The notes under the pieces: model-generated | The model's database searches: none | What the model was told of the DNA's origin: nothing | Seen by the model: only the letters and a program-made list of their open reading frames with translations | DNA from: Bathymodiolus brooksi | Lineage: Eukaryota > Mollusca > Bivalvia > Mytilida > Modiolidae | Assembly (NCBI GenBank): GCA_963680875.1 | Contig: OY804579.1 | Location: forward strand, 26,025,804 to 26,089,803 | Reading direction: 5' to 3' | DNA: 64,000 nt | Part shown: piece by piece, positions 32,890-45,706 of the stretch | Layout: the number at the start of each line of letters is the position of its first letter | How positions within the stretch are numbered: the first letter of the stretch is position 1 | Made by a program: the position numbers and the translations under genes

Positions 32890-33541
32890 TGTTTTAATTT
32901 TTGACCATCGCTTTTCCTGTCCGTTTTACTTTTCTATAAATATCATTTAAATCAAACTTTTGAAGGAAATTTTCTAATTCATTTCTGTCTAAATTTTTAT
33001 TTGAAGTACAATTGATGTCTCCTACAACCAATTTTAAAATATTTTTATCATTATCTAAGTTGAGCTCTTCTAGAAAATGTTTTATGTCACTGGGTATGTT
33101 TGGCACATATACATTTGTAATTCTAACTATTTCATCGGTTTCGATTTTAAATTCACATTGTATATATCTACCAGTTTTATCAGTTTTGTAAACACATCAT
33201 ATTTGAAACCCGTTTGAATAAAACTGCTATGTACACCTTTCTGAGCTGTTGTCCCGTTATTTCAGAAACAATTCCCGTTCCATTCCTTTCGCCATTTTGA
33301 CTCGATAGTATTCATAGTGTGTTTCCTGCAAGCAAATTAAACAATTTTGTTTTTGACACCAGTTAAAAATTGCATTTTGTTTGGAGTAATCTCCCAGACC
33401 ATTAGCATTTAATGTGGCAATTCGAATTGACATACATTTCAAATTGAATAATATGTTTAAAAATAATATAGGTTTTTCAATAATTTCATACCACAACCTG
33501 CTTAAAATTACACATACTGAAATATTTTTTTTTATGTACAA
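32890..33541 (-). pseudogene. Non-LTR retrotransposon APE endonuclease, broken
   Basis: Minus-strand frames give MSIRIATLNANGLGDYSKQN, then LICLQETHYE, the N-terminal motifs of an apurinic-like endonuclease (TLNANGL with its catalytic Asn, LQETH with its catalytic Glu). After a frame break (33107-33256) a second piece has KLVVGDINCTSN, equivalent to the GDFN box. No RT domain follows; the element stops near the poly(C) tract. LINE clade (I, Jockey, CR1/L2) not resolved. Confidence 0.75.
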
Positions 33542-34134
33542 ACCAAAAATATATTACATGTAGTTATAATAATGCATGCTATGTGAATACATATTTAGGA
33601 AAAGTGAGTTCTTTTAATATTTTTATGTTTTTGGCATAATGTATAATACTATATGTACAAAATTATATAATATACAAATAACATTCTCAATATCTATATA
33701 AAAAAATATAGTACATTTTACTTTCAGAGAGTCTATCAAATTTACAATATATAGAATATTTCTTGTTATTGCTTTGACCTTATCAACATGAAGTTCCTGA
33801 TTTTTAGATTTTTCCAAGTTGTCTCTCGAAGCCCTTAGGCTTCTTCATATAATGACTCTTATCCAGCACATCACAGATGCTTGGATAAGGATCCATTATA
33901 TTTCTTTAAAATCTAAACTTCCTTGAACATTGAACACAAACTGTGTATGAATAATCAGGTGAACCTCTTAGGTATAATTCTTATTTGAGTGAATTTTTCT
34001 CCATGTGCCAACTATATTATTATCCTCCCTTTATGGCAGTTCCTTTTTAAGCAGGACTTATATTGATGTACACAAGATTTATTTTAAGCATAACAACCTG
34101 TAATATTATGAAATTAAAAGACTTATTAAAATGA

Positions 34135-34409
34135 GGGGCCCGGGTGGCTCAATGAGTTGGGTAGTTGGATTACCTAACAACTCATACAAGCCTATCACCA
34201 ATACGGCGTGGGTTTGCGCCCAGCTTTGAAAATTACAAAATGGGTGCACTCGCAGCCGCAAGTGATACAGTTTACCAGTTGCTTGCCCATGGTCAGTGGT
34301 TCTCTCCGGGTACTCCGACTTCTTCCACCAGTAAAACTGGTCACCATGATATAGCTGAAATATTGCTGAAAGAGGCGTTAAGCACAATAAATCAGATCAA
34401 ATCAAATCC
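34135..34409 (+). mobile_element. SINE, first subtype, inside the non-LTR element
   Basis: Starts GGGGCCCGGGTGGCTCAATG, with a B-box-like GGTTTGCGCCC, and ends GATATAGCTGAAATATTGCT, GGCGTTAAGCACAA and an (ATCAA)-rich tail. Nearly the same as the 1121-1397 copy. A clear target duplication was not found. Confidence 0.85.
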
Positions 34410-34556
34410 TGGGGTAGAGGTGCTACTTCGGGTTCTCTTCCGATTAGGTATTTGATATTCTCTGGCATGTTCATTTTCTGATGACAAGTCATAGAATATA
34501 GAACTTATAATACTTGTTCCCTTCTGACTCACAGGTCTCTCCTAGACCCTGATGTC

Positions 34557-35092
34557 ATGTACATAATCACCTACATTTCTTGTTTTGTTGTTTCAGCGTC
34601 CCCCTTCTGGTACGTACAATCATATTTAATGTGGCCCTCTCTATCACAGCCATGGCATGTTTTTATGTCACATTTATATGATGGGTGGTCTGTGCGATTG
34701 CAATATCTGCATGCCGTTCGATTATTATTAGCAAACTGTCACACATTGAATCTACCAAATGTTGTTAAGTTTGAAATAGTTAACGTTAGAGCACAATTAA
34801 CCATTTGTATGTATCTTCCCCTTGTTTCTATATTGGTTACCTTTATGGGACTCTTTAATTGATCCCTTTACAACATCCCCAAATTGGTTCATATATATAC
34901 ACATTGTTCTACAGGGGCATCTTTAATAGTTATGTTTGCCATTTCCTTTTCCACATCCATACATTTTAAGTGTTGATTTTGACACCTTTTTCCTTTACAG
35001 TAATAATACAAGTCTCGTTCTGTTATTGGTATAAGCTTTATGCGGTCAATTTTAATTCTATGTTCAATTTGTTCTAAGATTTCTGCACTCAA
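34557..35092 (-). pseudogene. Non-LTR ORF1 fragment with two CCHC zinc knuckles
   Basis: The minus strand encodes CRYCNRTDHPSYKC and CHGCDREGHIKYDC (about 34612-34713), both fitting CX2CX4HX4C, the Gag-type nucleic-acid-binding knuckle of LINE ORF1. An upstream open piece of 67 codons (34889-35092, MSAEILEQIEHRIKIDR...) could be the ORF1 N-terminal side. Together with the endonuclease at 32890-33541 it forms one decayed element, ORF1 then ORF2, later split by a SINE. Confidence 0.65.
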
Positions 35093-35124
35093 TCTTAAAA
35101 GCTTAGACGGAGAAAAATCTTAGC

Positions 35125-38100
35125 TTCGATCATCTTCAGAACACATACCCTTAAAAGCTTAAGTCACCAAAGATATAGACACTTCATAGCGTCGGCTATC
35201 CTTAACACACATAATCGTAATAACTTCTGTCATCCTGGACACTGACACTCCATAGCTTTGTCCTTCCTTAACACACAATCACAGACACGTCATTGCTTGT
35301 CCTTCCTTAACACATAATCTTACCAGCTTCTGTCATTCTGGACACAGACACTTCATAGCGTCCTCCATCCTTAGCACACATAATCTTAATAACTTCTGTC
35401 ATCCTACCTACACACAGACACTCCATAGCTTCGGCCTTCCGTAACACACATAATCCTACGAGCTTCTATCATCCTGGACGCAGACACTTCATGGCATCGG
35501 CCATTCTTAGCATACATAATCTTAATAACCTCTGTCATCCTAGACATAGACACTCCATAGCTTCGGCCTTGCTTAACACATAACCACAGACACATTATTG
35601 CCATCCTAAACGCACATATTCGTAAGAGCTTCTGTCATCCTAGACAGAGACACTCCATAGCTTCGACCTTCCTTAGCACACAATCACAGACACATCATTG
35701 CATTAGCCATCCTTAACACATATTCTTAAGAGCTTCTGTCATCCTAGACACATACACTCTATAGCTTCAGCTTTCCTTTACACAATCACAGACACATCAT
35801 TGCTTTAGCCACCCATAACACACATATTCTTAATAGCTTCTGCCTTCCTGGACACATACACTTCATAGCGTCCTCCATCCTTAGCACACATAATCTTAAT
35901 AACTTCTGTCATCCTACCTACACAGACACTCCATAGCTTCGGCCTTCCGTAACACACATAATCCTACGAGTTTCTATCATCCTGGACGCAGACACTTCAT
36001 GGCATCGGCCATCCTTAGCATACATAATCTTAATAACTTCTGTCATCCTAGACATAGACACTCCATAGCTTCGGCCTTGCTTAACACATAACCACAGACA
36101 CATCATTGCTTTAGCCATCCTTAGCACACATATTCTTAAGAGCTTCTGTCATCCTAGACACAGACACTCCATAGCTTCGGTCTTCCTTAATACACAATCA
36201 CAGACACATCGTTGCTTTAGCCATCCTTAACGCACATATTCGTAAGAGCTTCTGTCATCCTAGACAGAGACACTCCATAGCTTCGGCCTTCCTTACCACA
36301 CAATCACAGACACATCATTGCATTAGCCATCCTTAACACATATTCTTAAGAGCTTCTGTCATTCTAGACACATACACTCCATAGCTTCGGGCTTCCTTAG
36401 CACACAATCACAGACACATCATTGCTTTAGCCACCCTTAGCACACATAATCTTAATAACTTCTGTTATCCTAGACACACACTCCATAACTTCGGCCTTCC
36501 ATAACACACAATAACAGACATCATTGATTTAGCCATCATTAACACACATTATCTTGCGAGGTTCTGTCGTCCTGGACACAGACACTTCATAGCGTCGGTC
36601 ATCCTTAGTACACATAATCTTAATAACCTCTGTCATCCTAGACACAGACACTTCATAGCGTCGGTCATCCTTAGCACACACAATCTTAATAACCTCTGTC
36701 ATCCTAGACAGAGACACTCCATAGCTTCGGCCTTCCTTAGCACACAATCACAGACACTTCCTTGCATTAGCCATCCTTAACACACATATTCTTAAGAGCT
36801 TCTGTCATCATAGACACAGACACTCCATAGCTTCGGCCTTCTTTAAAACACATCCACAGACACATCATTGCTTTAGCCATCCTTAGCATACATAATCTTA
36901 ATAACTTCTGTCATCCTAAACACAGACACTCTATAGCTTCGAGCTTCCTTAGCACACAATCACAGACACATCATTGCTTTCGCCACCCTTAGCACACATA
37001 ATTTTAATAACTTCTGTCATCCTAGACACAGACATTCCATAGCTTCGGCCTTAATTAACACACAATCACAGACACATCATTGCTTTAGCCATCCTTAAAA
37101 CACAACACATAATCTTAATATCTTCTGTCATCTTACACACATACACTCCATAGCTTCGATCTTCCATAGCACACAATCACAGACATCATTGCTTTGGCCA
37201 TCATTAACACACATTATCTTGCGAGCTTCTGTCGTCTTGGACACAGACACTTCATAGCGTCGGTCATCCTTAGCACACATAATCTTAATAACTTCTGTCA
37301 TCCTTGACATAGACACTCCATAGCTGCGGCCTTCCTTAGCACACAATCACATACACATCAATGCTTTAGCCATCCTTAACACACATATCCTTAAGAGCTT
37401 CTGTCGTCCTAGACAGAGACACTCCATAGCTTCGGCCTTACTTAGCACACAATCACAGACACATCATTGCTTTCGCCACCCTTAGCACACATAATTTTAA
37501 TAACTTCTGTCATCCTAGACACAGACATTCCATAGCTTCGGCCTTAATTAACACACAATCACAGACACATCATTGCTTTAGCCATCCTTAAAACACAACA
37601 CATAATCTTAATATCTTCTGTCATCTTACACACATACACTCCATAGCTTCGATCTTCCATAGCACACAATCACAGACATCATTGCTTTGGCCATCATTAA
37701 CACACATTATCTTGCGAGCTTCTGTCGTCTTGGACACAGACACTTCATAGCGTCGGTCATCCTTAGCATACATAATCTTAATAACTTCTGTCATCCTAGA
37801 CAGAGACACTCCATAGCTTCGGCCATCCTTAGCACACAATCACAGAAACATCATTGCTTTAGCCATCCTTAACACACATATTCGTAAGAGTTTCTGTCAT
37901 CCTATACATAGACACTCCATAGCTTCGGCCTTCCTTTACACAATTGCAGACACATCATTGATTTAGCCACCATTAACACAGATATTCTTACGAGCTTCTG
38001 TCATCGTGGACACAGACACCCCATAGCTTCGGCCTTCCTTAGCACACAATCACAAACATCATTGCTTTAGCCATGCTTAACACACATAATCTTACGAGTT

Positions 38101-41100
38101 TCTGTCATCCTGGACACAGACACTTCATAGCGTCGGCCAACCTTAGCACACATAATCTTAATAACTTCTGTCATCCTAGATATAGACACTCCATAGCTGC
38201 GGCCTTCCTTAGCACACAATCACATACACATCATTGCTTTAGCCATCCTTAACACATATTCTTAAGAGCTTCTGTCATCCTAGACACAGACACTCTATAG
38301 CTTCGAGCTTCCTTAGCACACAATCACATACACATCATTGCTTTAGCCACTCTTAACACACATAATCTTAATAACTTCTGTCATCCTAGACACAGACATT
38401 CCATAGCTTCGGCCTTAATTAACACACAATCACAGACACATCATTGCTTTAGCCATCCTTAACACACATAATCTTAATAACTTCTGTCATCTTACACACA
38501 GACACTCCATAGCCTCGGCCTTCCATAGCACACAATCACAGACATCATTGCTTTGGCCATCATTAACACACATTATCTTGCGAGCTTCTGTCGTCTTGGA
38601 CACAGACACTTCATAGCGTCGGTCATCCTTAGCACACATAATCTTAATAACTTCTGTCATCCTAGACACAGACACTCAATAGCTTCGGCCTTCCTTAGCA
38701 AACAATCACAGAAACATCATTGCTTTAGCCATCCTTAACACACATATTCTTAAGAGTGTCTGTCATCCTATGCATAGACACTCCATAGCTTCGGCCTTCC
38801 TTTACACAATTACAGACACATCATTGATTTAGCCACCCTTAACACAGATATTCCTACGAGCTTCTGTCATCCTGGACACAGACACTCCATAGCTTCGGCC
38901 TTCCTTAACACACAATCACAGACACGTCATTGCTTGTCCTTCCTTAACACATAATCTTACCAGCTTCTGTCATTCTGGACACAGACACTTCATAGCGTCC
39001 TCCATCCTTAGCACACATAATCTTAATAACTTCTGTCATCCTACCTACACACAGACACTCCATAGCTTCGGCCTTCCGTAACACACATAATCCTACGAGC
39101 TTCTATCATCCTGGACGCAGACACTTCATGGCATCGGCCATCCTTAGCATACATAATCTTAATAACCTCTGTCATCCTAGACATAGACACTCCATAGCTT
39201 CGGCCTTGCTTAACACATAACCACAGACACATTATTGCCATCCTAAACGCACATATTCGTAAGAGCTTCTGTCATCCTAGACAGAGACACTCCATAGCTT
39301 CGACCTTCCTTAGCACACAATCACATACACATCATTGCATTAGCCATCCTTAACACATATTCTTAAGAGCTTCTGTCATCCTAGACACATACACTCTATA
39401 GCTTCAGCTTTCCTTTACACAATCACAGACACATCATTGCTTTAGCCACCCATAACACACATATTCTTAATAGCTTCTGCCTTCCTGGACACATACACTT
39501 CATAGCGTCCTCCATCCTTAGCACACATAATCTTAATAACTTCTGTCATCCTACCTACACAGACACTCCATAGCTTCGGCCTTCCGTAACACACATAATC
39601 CTACGAGCTTCTATCATCCTGGACGCAGACACTTCATGGCATCGGCCATCCTTAGCATACATAATCTTAATAACTTCTGTCATCCTAGACATAGACACTC
39701 CATAGCTTCGGCCTTGCTTAACACATAACCACAGACACATCATTGCTTTAGCCATCCTTAGCACACATATTCTTAAGAGCTTCTGTCATCCTAGACACAG
39801 ACACTCCATAGCTTCGGTCTTCCTTAATACACAATCACAGACACATCGTTGCTTTAGCCATCCTTAACGCACATATTCGTAAGAGCTTCTGTCATCCTAG
39901 ACAGAGACACTCCATAGCTTCGGCCTTCCTTAGCACACAATCACAGACACATCATTGCATTAGCCATCCTTAACACATATTCTTAAGAGCTTCTGTCATT
40001 CTAGACACATACACTCCATAGCTTCGGGCTTCCTTAGCACACAATCACAGACACATCATTGCTTTAGCCACCCTTAGCACACATAATCTTAATAACTTCT
40101 GTTATCCTAGACACACACTCCATAACTTCGGCCTTCCATAACACACAATAACAGACATCATTGCTTTAGCCATCATTAACACACATTATCTTGCGAGGTT
40201 CTGTCGTCCTGGACACAGACACTTCATAGCGTCGGTCATCCTTAGTACACATAATCTTAATAACCTCTGTCATCCTAGACACAGACACTTCATAGCGTCG
40301 GTCATCCTTAGCACACACAATCTTAATAACCTCTGTCATCCTAGACAGAGACACTCCATAGCTTCGGCCTTCCTTAGCACACAATCACAGACACTTCCTT
40401 GCATTAGCCATCCTTAACACACATATTCTTAAGAGCTTCTGTCATCATAGACACAGACACTCCATAGCTTCGGCCTTCTTTAAAACACATCCACAGACAC
40501 ATCATTGCTTTAGCCATCCTTAGCATACATAATCTTAATAACTTCTGTCATCCTAAACACAGACACTCTATAGCTTCGAGCTTCCTTAGCACACAATCAC
40601 AGACACATCATTGCTTTCGCCACCCTTAGCACACATAATTTTAATAACTTCTGTCATCCTAGACACAGACATTCCATAGCTTCGGCCTTAATTAACACAC
40701 AATCACAGACACATCATTGCTTTAGCCATCCTTAAAACACAACACATAATCTTAATATCTTCTGTCATCTTACACACATACACTCCATAGCTTCGATCTT
40801 CCATAGCACACAATCACAGACATCATTGCTTTGGCCATCATTAACACACATTATCTTGCGAGCTTCTGTCGTCTTGGACACAGACACTTCATAGCGTCGG
40901 TCATCCTTAGCATACATAATCTTAATAACTTCTGTCATCCTAGACAGAGACACTCCATAGCTTCGGCCATCCTTAGCACACAATCACAGAAACATCATTG
41001 CTTTAGCCATCCTTAACACACATATTCTTAAGAGTTTCTGTCATCCTATACATAGACACTCCATAGCTTCGGCCTTCCTTTACACAATTGCAGACACATC

Positions 41101-42055
41101 ATTGATTTAGCCACCATTAACACAGATATTCTTACGAGCTTCTGTCATCGTGGACACAGACACCCCATAGCTTCGGCCTTCCTTAACACACAATCACAAA
41201 CATCATTGCTTTAGCCATGCTTAACACACATAATCTTACGAGTTTCTGTCATCCTGGACACAGACACTTCATAGCGTCGGCCAACCTTAGCACACATAAT
41301 CTTAATAACTTCTGTCATCCTAGATATAGACACTCCATAGCTGCGGCCTTCCTTAGCACACAATCACATACACATCATTGCTTTAGCCATCCTTAACACA
41401 TATTCTTAAGAGTTTCTGTCATCCTAGACACAGACACTCTATAGCTTCGAGCTTCCTTAGCACACAATCACATACACATCATTGCTTTAGCCACTCTTAA
41501 CACACATAATCTTAATAACTTCTGTCATCCTAGACACAGACATTCCATAGCTTCGGCCTTAATTAACACACAATCACAGACACATCATTGCTTTAGCCAT
41601 CCTTAACACACATAATCTTAATAACTTCTGTCATCTTACACACAGACACCCCATAGCCTCGGCCTTCCATAGCACACAATCACAGACATCATTGCTTTGG
41701 CCATCATTAACACACATTATCTTGCGAGCTTCTGTCGTCTTGGACACAGACACTTCATAGCGTCGGTCATCCTTAGCACACATAATCTTAATAACTTCTG
41801 TCATCCTTGACATAGACACTCCATAGCTGCGGCCTTCCTTAGCACACAATCACATACACAGCAATGCTTTAGCCATCCTTAACACACATATCCTTAAGAG
41901 CTTCTGTCGTCCTAGACAGAGACACTCCATAGCTTCGGCCTTACTTAGCACACAATCACAGACACATCATTGCATTAGCCATTCTCAACACACATATTCT
42001 TAAGAGCTTCTGTCATCCTAGACACAGACACTCTATAGCTTCGGCCTTCTTTTAC
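35125..42055. repeat. 7-kb satellite array with higher-order duplication
   Basis: Tandem ~66- and ~105-base units built from CTTCTGTCATCCTAGACACA, GACACTCCATAGCTTCGGCC, TTCCTTAGCACACAATCACA and GACACATCATTGCTTTAGCC. A block from about 35230 recurs 3637 bases downstream (for example CACAATCACAGACACGTCAT at 35274 and 38911) with very few differences. Inside the first block a 493-base segment is itself doubled (near 36950/37443), which changes the offset to 3144 after it. Minus-strand open frames of 60-72 codons (GRSYGVS, TEVIKIM) are repeat by-products. It abuts the broken 3' side of the Helitron. Confidence 0.93.
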
Positions 42056-42216
42056 ACTCTAGCATTTTTCCTAACTGAAATGTGTGCTGGCATGACGCCT
42101 TTCATTGTGTTCAAAAGTTCAGTATCAAAAAAGGGAGAAGTTGCCCTGAGGTGTCATAATCCCTTGCATAGAGATGAAATAAAGATTGGACTGACAAAGT
42201 GCTAGCTTGAATTTTT

Positions 42217-42561
42217 TCATTTATTTCTTGCCTCTACATGTTTTGAGCAAATAGCCATACTAACTGACAAACCAAGAAGATCTTTACATTTTTCTGAATT
42301 GTGACCTGAACCACATACTCGTGACATAAGTTTCTTGATATCTGATTCATCATGAGCCCCCACCCGGATACTATTTAACATATTTGCAAATTCAACATCG
42401 TTTTTCTGTCGACAATTTTGATCCAGAAAAAAGGGCTTAAAATTTTCAAAAATAACACTTTCATAAATTTGATGAGCTGTGTTTTCTTTTACTACTGCTG
42501 GGACCTGTAACAGATCACCAAAAAGAATGACATGTTTTCCGCCGAAAGGTTTCATTTTCAA
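42217..42561 (-). pseudogene. Helitron PIF1-like helicase, motif III region
   Basis: MKMKPFGGKHVILFGDLLQVPAV is motif III (GD..QLP-like). FFLDQNCRQKNDVEFANMLN..R is the Q/N-C-R-Q segment, and ICSKHVEARNK corresponds to the C-terminal helicase start, where a stop occurs. The rest of the helicase is missing. Confidence 0.8.
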
Positions 42562-42606
42562 AGATCCTTGGGCAGTTTGGCGACAGATCTCATCAACCTT
42601 TTCAAG

Positions 42607-42930
42607 TCATTCCCCAGACATCATACTAACCTCATCTATAATGATTGCCTGTGTTGAGGCTATACTATGCCAAGTTTGATATGATAAATTACAGTTCAAA
42701 TCAATACCAATTTTGAAAAAAGAATGAATGGTTTGACCTCCTACCAAGACAGCAGCATTGCCAGCAGTTGCAAGTACCTCAACTATTAATGCTGATAGTT
42801 CCATTTTCATCATTAAATAATGCAACAAAAAATATTTTCCTGTCCCCCCAGGACCACTCACAAAAGCCAAAACTTGTCCATCTAATCTCTCGGAAACAAA
42901 GTCAAACACCTTTTTCTGGTCATTTGTCAT
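42607..42930 (-). pseudogene. Helitron PIF1-like helicase, motifs I-II
   Basis: MTNDQKKVFDFV, then Walker A FVSGPGGTGKYFL, ATAGNAAVLVGGQTIHSFF (motif Ia) and Walker B QAIIIDEVSMM. The invariant GPGGTGK and DEVSMM residues are intact although the gene as a whole is not. Confidence 0.85.
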
Positions 42931-43025
42931 TTTAGAAACTCTGGAATCAAAATCTTATTTTTCTTCCAAAATTTTACACATTGAGACTGACAGTATTTTT
43001 TTCACATCTGCAGATATACCTTCAT

Positions 43026-43570
43026 CTACATGATCTGATTCAAGCTCAACAACAGGTATATCTTCGGAATCAATTTCAGAATTAAATGGAATAGATCCCC
43101 AAGTTCCATATCAGATATTTTTTGGCAAGAGTTTTTTTTATCTGCAAGTTGTTCAAACATCATTTGTCTAGCCATCTTAGATATACTGTATGGATCAAAG
43201 TTGCGAATTTTCATTTCTTTAAATGCAACATCTATCTCATCATGTGATTAAAACAAACCTCTGATATAGCATTCTTCCTTGTATATATGTGACCCATTTT
43301 CCCCAGACAAAAGTTCAGCTTCAGAAAAATATGTGACTTTCAACAAAAGTTGCTGGTAGTAAATTTTTCTCCATCTAAAGGTGCCAAAAATTGGTATCTA
43401 GGAATTAAAACTTTCTGCCTTTTAAAAACTTTATTTTCATTTTGATCAATCCTAACATTTTCAGCAGCAAATTTTGGAATTTTTGCATTGTCAGTAGATA
43501 ACACACTATATGAAGTCAAGTAATTTGGCAGTGTCATAGTTATAAATGGTTCTACCTTTGGTCTACTCAT
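43026..43570 (-). pseudogene. Helitron Rep-helicase linker pieces
   Basis: Two frames (43340-43570 and 43026-43214) carry FITMTLPNYLTSYSVLS and FDPYSISKMARQMMFEQLAD, the linker between Rep and helicase. They lie in correct order but in different frames. Confidence 0.55.
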
Positions 43571-44088
43571 GTAATATTCACGATGACCAGGTTGAAAATT
43601 TCATCCCCATCATCATCCTCATCTATTTGATTTGCAGGCATAAGTATCCTAAACCTATCTTCATGAAAGTTTGTATCTATGAAAATTACCTGCATGTTAC
43701 AATCAACAATTATGTGGGATAGTTGGATAGCAACGGCTTCTGGAGCACCAATAATTCTAGATTCTAAATATTTCACAACATCATTTTTGTACTCAACTTG
43801 CAAGCCAAACGTTGGTTCAACTTTGGAAATATACTTCACTGAATATCTTTTCAAATCTGACCTAGTTATTTTCTGAACATTAACATGGCCACCCCAAGTT
43901 AACAAAAGATATGGATTGTATGGAACAACATTCATATCCTCTTTTTCTGAGCGTTTATATTCGAAACGTACACCATCATCACCATACCCATCACTTTCAC
44001 GACAACTGTAAGGAAAACCATATTTGCATGTTCTAGAAGCTTCTCCATTTTTAGTCCTAAAACATCTAATAGGCCTGCATGAGTGCAA
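43567..44088 (-). pseudogene. Helitron region after Rep, 173 codons
   Basis: Begins HSCRPIRCFRTKNGEASRTC KYGFPY, matching the CRxxxNG..CKYGFP segment that follows the HUH box. Continues to VPYNPYLLLTWGGHVNVQ, DLKRYSVKYISKVEP (the region with catalytic Tyr in RepHel proteins; YSVKYISK has two tyrosines) and ILGAPEA-type sequence. Confidence 0.7.
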
Positions 44089-44096
44089 CTGCTATT

Positions 44097-44510
44097 TCAC
44101 AACCAAATCCCACAAAATTTTACAATTTTCACCCCTAGGCTTTTCAGCAACAACTGCATCGACAGGTACTTTACCCTCAAGCCACAACATACCATGAATA
44201 TAGAGAGCACCCCTATTCTGAGCTTCAATTCTATACCAGAAATTTTCAACTTTTCCAAAGACACTTGAAGAACCAAATATAAGAGATTTAACTGTACTAA
44301 AGCGCTGAAAAAGTACTCTGTAGGCTCAACTGGGTGTAGGATAGATGCTGGGTTTTCATACTGTGAAATAATGTCTTTTAATTCAGGCCAAGAGTCATTT
44401 GCTGTTAAAGTAAAGAAAATGTCAGCTGAACCTTTTTCAGAAACTATAGCTACTAAATTCAACCATTTCTTAGTCCAAAATGACTTGCTTCCAGGAACTG
44501 TTGCAGGCAC
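44097..44510 (-). pseudogene. Helitron Rep (HUH) region, frameshifted, first His lost
   Basis: The open frame carries DIFFTLTANDSWPELKDII, the Rep motif with F.TLT.ND.WPEL. A shift to another frame then reads NRGALYIHGMLWLEGK (about 44173-44220), the position of the HUH box. The usual form is G.PH.H..LW; here the first His is Tyr, so metal binding would be impaired as well as the frame being broken. Confidence 0.7.
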
Positions 44511-44673
44511 TAATAACCCATACTTACAGTAGGAATCACTGTCCTTTAAGTTTTCAGCTGATAATGGGTTTTTTCTATTTTTATTTGTAGCAAGAGCATT
44601 TTTGGTAAAAAAAGCCTTTGTTTTATGTTTCTATCAAAAGTGAAAAATGGATAAAACCTATCATTTGCCCATC

Positions 44674-45429
44674 TTATTCTGTCAACATGCATAAGACGCA
44701 TTTTGTGATATTTTCCAATTGTAAGAGCATTTTTTTCCAATGCCATGAACCCTTACCATATGGGAAAAGATGTGGGAAAAGTTTTGCCTCCACATATGAT
44801 AAAACCTCTTCAACTTTATCTGCAGTTTCCCGTAAAACTTCTTCCCCAATTTGCACATCATGTATATTTGTTGGTTCTACTGGGGATATGAATTTGTCTG
44901 CTGGGAAAAGCAAACCTTCTTGCTTTTCAAGATCAGCGACCGAGAGTTGCCCTCCTTTTGTAATTTTAAGATCTTTAGTAAAACTGGGTACATAAGCAAA
45001 AGAGGATGATGCAGAAAGAGGCTCAAAATGACCAATAATTGTTTCAAAATTGCTGAAAAACTCTTTATATAGTCTGTTGTTTTTCTGAAACCACATCAAA
45101 ACCTTTTTCAAATCAGTGCTTGTAGTTGACAGTTCTTTATTTTGTCCTTCATAAAGAAGGCCAACCATACCTCTGAAAACACGGGGGTCTTTATTAAACC
45201 AAATATCACCTACACTGTGCAAATAGGTATAACATGGAGGCTTAAAAGTAGAGCAAAATAGCCAACCAATAGCTAGTTTTCGATATTCATTGTAGGATTT
45301 TAAAGACTTGACACAGTCAGGAATCTCACCAAAATCATCAAACAAATAAAAGTTTTGACCTTTTGACAATTTTGTAAAACACTCATAACAACTTGATACA
45401 GTATCAATACTCGAACCACTGTTTTTCAA
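44674..45429 (-). pseudogene. Helitron pre-Rep region, 251 codons
   Basis: The longest intact piece. It contains CYECFTKLSKG, a long linker with KPPCYTYLHSVGDIWFNKDP, and near the C-terminus AKLFPHLFPYGKGSW, the conserved 'LFP.LFP.G.G' box that precedes Rep in Helitrons. The frame is lost around 44680. Confidence 0.7.
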
Positions 45430-45706
45430 TCTTTAAAGAACTACTCGGTGAAATGAAACTCCTTGCTCGCCATAAGTTTTCATCAACATTTTTCAGCCAG
45501 TGAACTTGACTGGTATAGAGTATTTTTCCACACGAGCAACAAACTGCAAAAGGTTTTGTGAAAGTAATTACCTTTGTCACTGCATCCACCAATTGCAACT
45601 TTTTAGGATACAGTGTTAAATTTGATGATGAAATAACATGCAAAGAGAATTTATGAAATTCTGCACTACATGGCTTAGAATATGAATGATAAAAAAATGG
45701 TAACAT
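45404..45706 (-). pseudogene. Helitron N-terminal cysteine-rich piece
   Basis: 100 codons containing CCSCGKILYTSQVHW, a Cys/His-rich stretch of the kind found ahead of the Rep domain in animal Helitrons. It overlaps the next piece (44674-45429) in another frame, so a frameshift lies near 45420. Confidence 0.55.

Larger units (their letters stand above)
42215..45706 (-). mobile_element. Decayed Helitron (Rep-helicase), minus strand
   Basis: Fragments of one RepHel protein lie in order from 45706 down to 42217 in alternating frames: N-terminal cysteine region, pre-Rep region with LFPHLFPYGKGSW, Rep-like region, linker, then PIF1-like helicase. At least eight frame changes or stops are needed, so it is dead. 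The helicase stops after an ICSKHVEARNK stretch; the C-terminal helicase motifs are absent because the satellite begins there. Neither terminus (TC, hairpin-CTRR) could be placed. Confidence 0.8.

Noticed and set aside
35404..41849. Repeated 60-72-codon minus-strand frames (GRSYGVSxSRMTEVIKI)
   Set aside because: By-products of the satellite; no start context, broken every ~200 bases, no splice signals.
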